Part shown: positions 7,925 through 8,609 of the stretch, one piece after another
Layout of the letters: every line of letters begins with the position of its first letter
Position numbering within the stretch: position 1 is the stretch's first letter
NCBI GenBank assembly: GCA_022447485.1
Contig: JAKVCH010000109.1
Coordinates: 1-8,609 of the forward strand
Length of the DNA: 8,609 nt
Direction: 5' to 3'
Source of the DNA: Polyangiaceae bacterium
GTDB taxonomy: Bacteria; Myxococcota_A; Polyangia; Polyangiales; Polyangiaceae
The notes under the pieces: model-generated
What the model saw: the letters and a program-made list of their open reading frames with translations, nothing else
The model's database searches: none
Told to the model about the DNA's origin: nothing
Program-made: the position numbers and the translations under genes

Positions 7925-7952
7925 CGGATCTGCTCAGACTGAACAGCATCCG
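7925..7952 (-). promoter_or_regulatory. second predicted hairpin in the dnaK leader
   Basis: CGGA pairs with TCCG and TGCT with AGCA, giving eight base pairs interrupted by a two-base bulge, with a ten-base loop. It would lie near the 5' end of a dnaK transcript starting from the promoter candidate at 7962-7990. The structure is predicted by eye only. Confidence 0.3.
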
Positions 7953-7961
7953 TAGAAATCA

Positions 7962-7990
7962 CGCATATTTGAAATTCACTGTATTTTCAA
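7962..7990 (-). promoter_or_regulatory. dnaK: candidate promoter for dnaK
   Basis: Read on the minus strand, TTGAAA (7990-7985) and TATGCG (7967-7962) are 17 bases apart. The -35 matches the sigma-70 consensus at five of six positions and the -10 at only three. A start near 7955 would give a leader of about 115 bases. The -35 also resembles the CTTGAA of heat-shock sigma-32 promoters, but no CCCCAT-like -10 follows. Confidence 0.35.
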
Positions 7991-7991
7991 A
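7968..7991. repeat. inverted repeat over the candidate dnaK promoter
   Basis: TTTGAAA (7968-7974) and TTTCAAA (7985-7991) form a perfect 7-bp inverted repeat with a ten-base spacer, so the arm centres are 17 bases apart, between one and two helical turns. It covers the -35 and spacer of the candidate dnaK promoter, which suits an operator for a dimeric regulator. The regulator is unknown and no regulator gene lies in the window. Confidence 0.4.
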
Positions 7992-8170
7992 CACTTACGC
8001 GATAGAAGTCTTTGTCTGGAAGCAATGTAATCACCCTTGGACGGAGGTCAACGAGCCAAAGGAACAGTTTCTAAGATTATTTGGAATAGAGAGAGTTACA
8101 TCACCAGAAATGATGGACCGCCGATCGTTCTTTCTCAAAATTCTACTCTCAGCACAATAGAAGCGAAGCG

Positions 8171-8302
8171 ATGAGCGAGCCTCCTGCTCTTCGAAGTCTC
8201 TGCTCAAATCTCTGCGTGGAAGAGAAGGGGCTTTCATCGGGAGAAGTAGAAGACCACGCCTCGACAGCCCGGGTGATGCGGTCTAGTTTCGCCGCGCAAT
8301 GA
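8171..8302 (+). CDS. small protein of 43 residues, translationally coupled to serA
   Basis: ATG 8171 opens a 43-codon frame whose TGA (8300-8302) overlaps the serA ATG as ATGA. The frame is closed upstream at TGA 8111 and no other start codon lies between, so ATG 8171 is the first possible start. The product begins MSEPPALRSLCSNLC and contains HASTARVMRSSF near its end. It has two cysteines (C11 and C15, CxxxC), acidic residues at 17-28, no signal peptide and no membrane segment. I do not recognise a family. Points in favour are the ATGA overlap, the lack of any ribosome binding site for serA itself, and amino-acid content that looks like protein rather than noise. Points against are its short length and a weak ribosome binding site (AGAAG about seven bases upstream). 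It may be a leader or partner peptide, or only a device for re-initiation at serA. Confidence 0.5.
   Translation: MSEPPALRSLCSNLCVEEKGLSSGEVEDHASTARVMRSSFAAQ
8181..8193. repeat. 13-bp direct repeat, partner at 7861-7873
   Basis: CTCCTGCTCTTCG occurs here, inside the small ORF, and again at 7861-7873 in the dnaK leader. Because the two genes diverge, a rightward transcript carrying this copy would be perfectly complementary to the dnaK leader over 13 bases, including its upstream AGGAG. It may be chance. Confidence 0.3.
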
Positions 8303-8609
8303 ATCAGGCAACTTCGTATCCGAAGCATAAGATTAAAGTTCTCCTCCTCGAAAATATTCACGAGACAGCGCGCTCTATCTTTCGCAGTGACGGTCTTGAC
8401 CTTGAGGTGCTCTCAGGAGCTCTCAGTGAGGAAGAGCTGATCAAAAAAATTCCCGAAGTCCATATGATTGGCATTCGGAGCAAAACCCATTTAACGCGTC
8501 CAGTTCTCGAGGCCGCAAACAAGCTTCTGGCCATCGGCTGCTTCTGCATCGGAACGAATCAAGTGGACCTTGAGGCGGCTCATGAGCTCGGTATTCCTGT
8601 TTTTAATGC
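8299..8609 (+). CDS. serA: D-3-phosphoglycerate dehydrogenase, N-terminal part (3' end outside window)
   Basis: First enzyme of serine synthesis: NAD-dependent oxidation of 3-phosphoglycerate to 3-phosphohydroxypyruvate in the cytoplasm. The 103 visible residues align along their length with E. coli SerA, including KIKVLLLENIH near 11-21, HMIGIRSKTHLT near 55-66, and the near-identical AIGCFCIGTNQVDL followed by GIPVFN. The E. coli-type N-terminus predicts a protein of about 410 residues with a C-terminal ACT domain for serine feedback; the NAD-binding and catalytic residues and any ACT domain lie beyond the window. An in-frame TAG at 8284-8286 and no other start codon fix ATG 8299 as the start. 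There is no Shine-Dalgarno sequence before it; translation probably depends on the small ORF whose stop overlaps this start. Confidence 0.96.
   Translation, partial: MNQATSYPKHKIKVLLLENIHETARSIFRSDGLDLEVLSGALSEEELIKKIPEVHMIGIRSKTHLTRPVLEAANKLLAIGCFCIGTNQVDLEAAHELGIPVFN

Larger units (their letters stand above)
7841..8170. other. divergent intergenic control region between dnaK and the serA unit
   Basis: About 330 bases with no supported gene. The dnaK-proximal part (7841-7990) holds the ribosome binding sites, two leader hairpins, a short GTAC-N4-GTAC repeat (7896-7907) and the promoter with its inverted repeat. The stretch from about 7955 to 8160 is visibly richer in A and T than the flanking genes, as expected of promoter DNA. 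A promoter for the rightward small-ORF/serA unit should lie between about 8000 and 8165, but I found no convincing -35/-10 pair. No CIRCE, tRNA or riboswitch was recognised. Confidence 0.6.

Noticed and set aside
8043..8048. GGAGGT, a strong Shine-Dalgarno-like string
   Set aside because: No start codon follows at a usable distance.
7855..8160. 101-codon plus-strand frame across the dnaK/serA gap, ending in a Tat-like MMDRRSFFLKILL
   Set aside because: It starts with TTG, has no ribosome binding site, runs over the dnaK leader and promoter, and the twin-arginine-like string stops after 16 residues with no mature protein behind it.

Overview
The window looks like ordinary chromosome from a Gram-negative bacterium. 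It has an outer-membrane beta-barrel protein ending in phenylalanine, a lipobox lipoprotein, a class-1 DnaK and an E. coli-type SerA. The lipoprotein and its polytopic neighbour resemble, from memory, uncharacterised families common in Myxococcota and related former Deltaproteobacteria. That lineage is my best guess, but it is an inference and no search was run. Base composition looks moderate, and there are no signs of mobile elements, phage, CRISPR, rRNA or tRNA.

Layout. From 3 to 938 (+) is the C-terminal part of a large outer-membrane protein. Its last 28 bases overlap the start of an RluA-family pseudouridine synthase (911-1909, +). This pair converges on a three-gene block on the minus strand. 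In transcription order the block is dnaK (7840 to 5945), a strong intrinsic terminator (5922 to 5894), a large lipoprotein (5848 to 3893), and a five-TM envelope protein with a signal peptide (3728 to 1962). A divergent control region of about 330 bases (7841-8170) separates dnaK from a rightward unit. That unit is a 43-residue small ORF (8171-8302) whose stop overlaps the start of serA in an ATGA arrangement; serA (8299 onward) runs off the window.

How the parts relate. RluA-type synthase, DnaK and SerA are housekeeping functions (RNA modification, protein folding, serine synthesis). The lipoprotein and the polytopic protein are probable envelope proteins and may be co-expressed. dnaK stands alone here, without grpE, dnaJ or hrcA beside it. 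Its upstream region has no CIRCE element. Instead it shows a 7-bp inverted repeat over a candidate promoter and two predicted leader hairpins, one of which buries a Shine-Dalgarno sequence.

I see no clearly new multi-gene system. The points most worth a second look are the small ORF coupled to serA, the structured dnaK leader with twin start sites, and the uncharacterised envelope pair behind dnaK.
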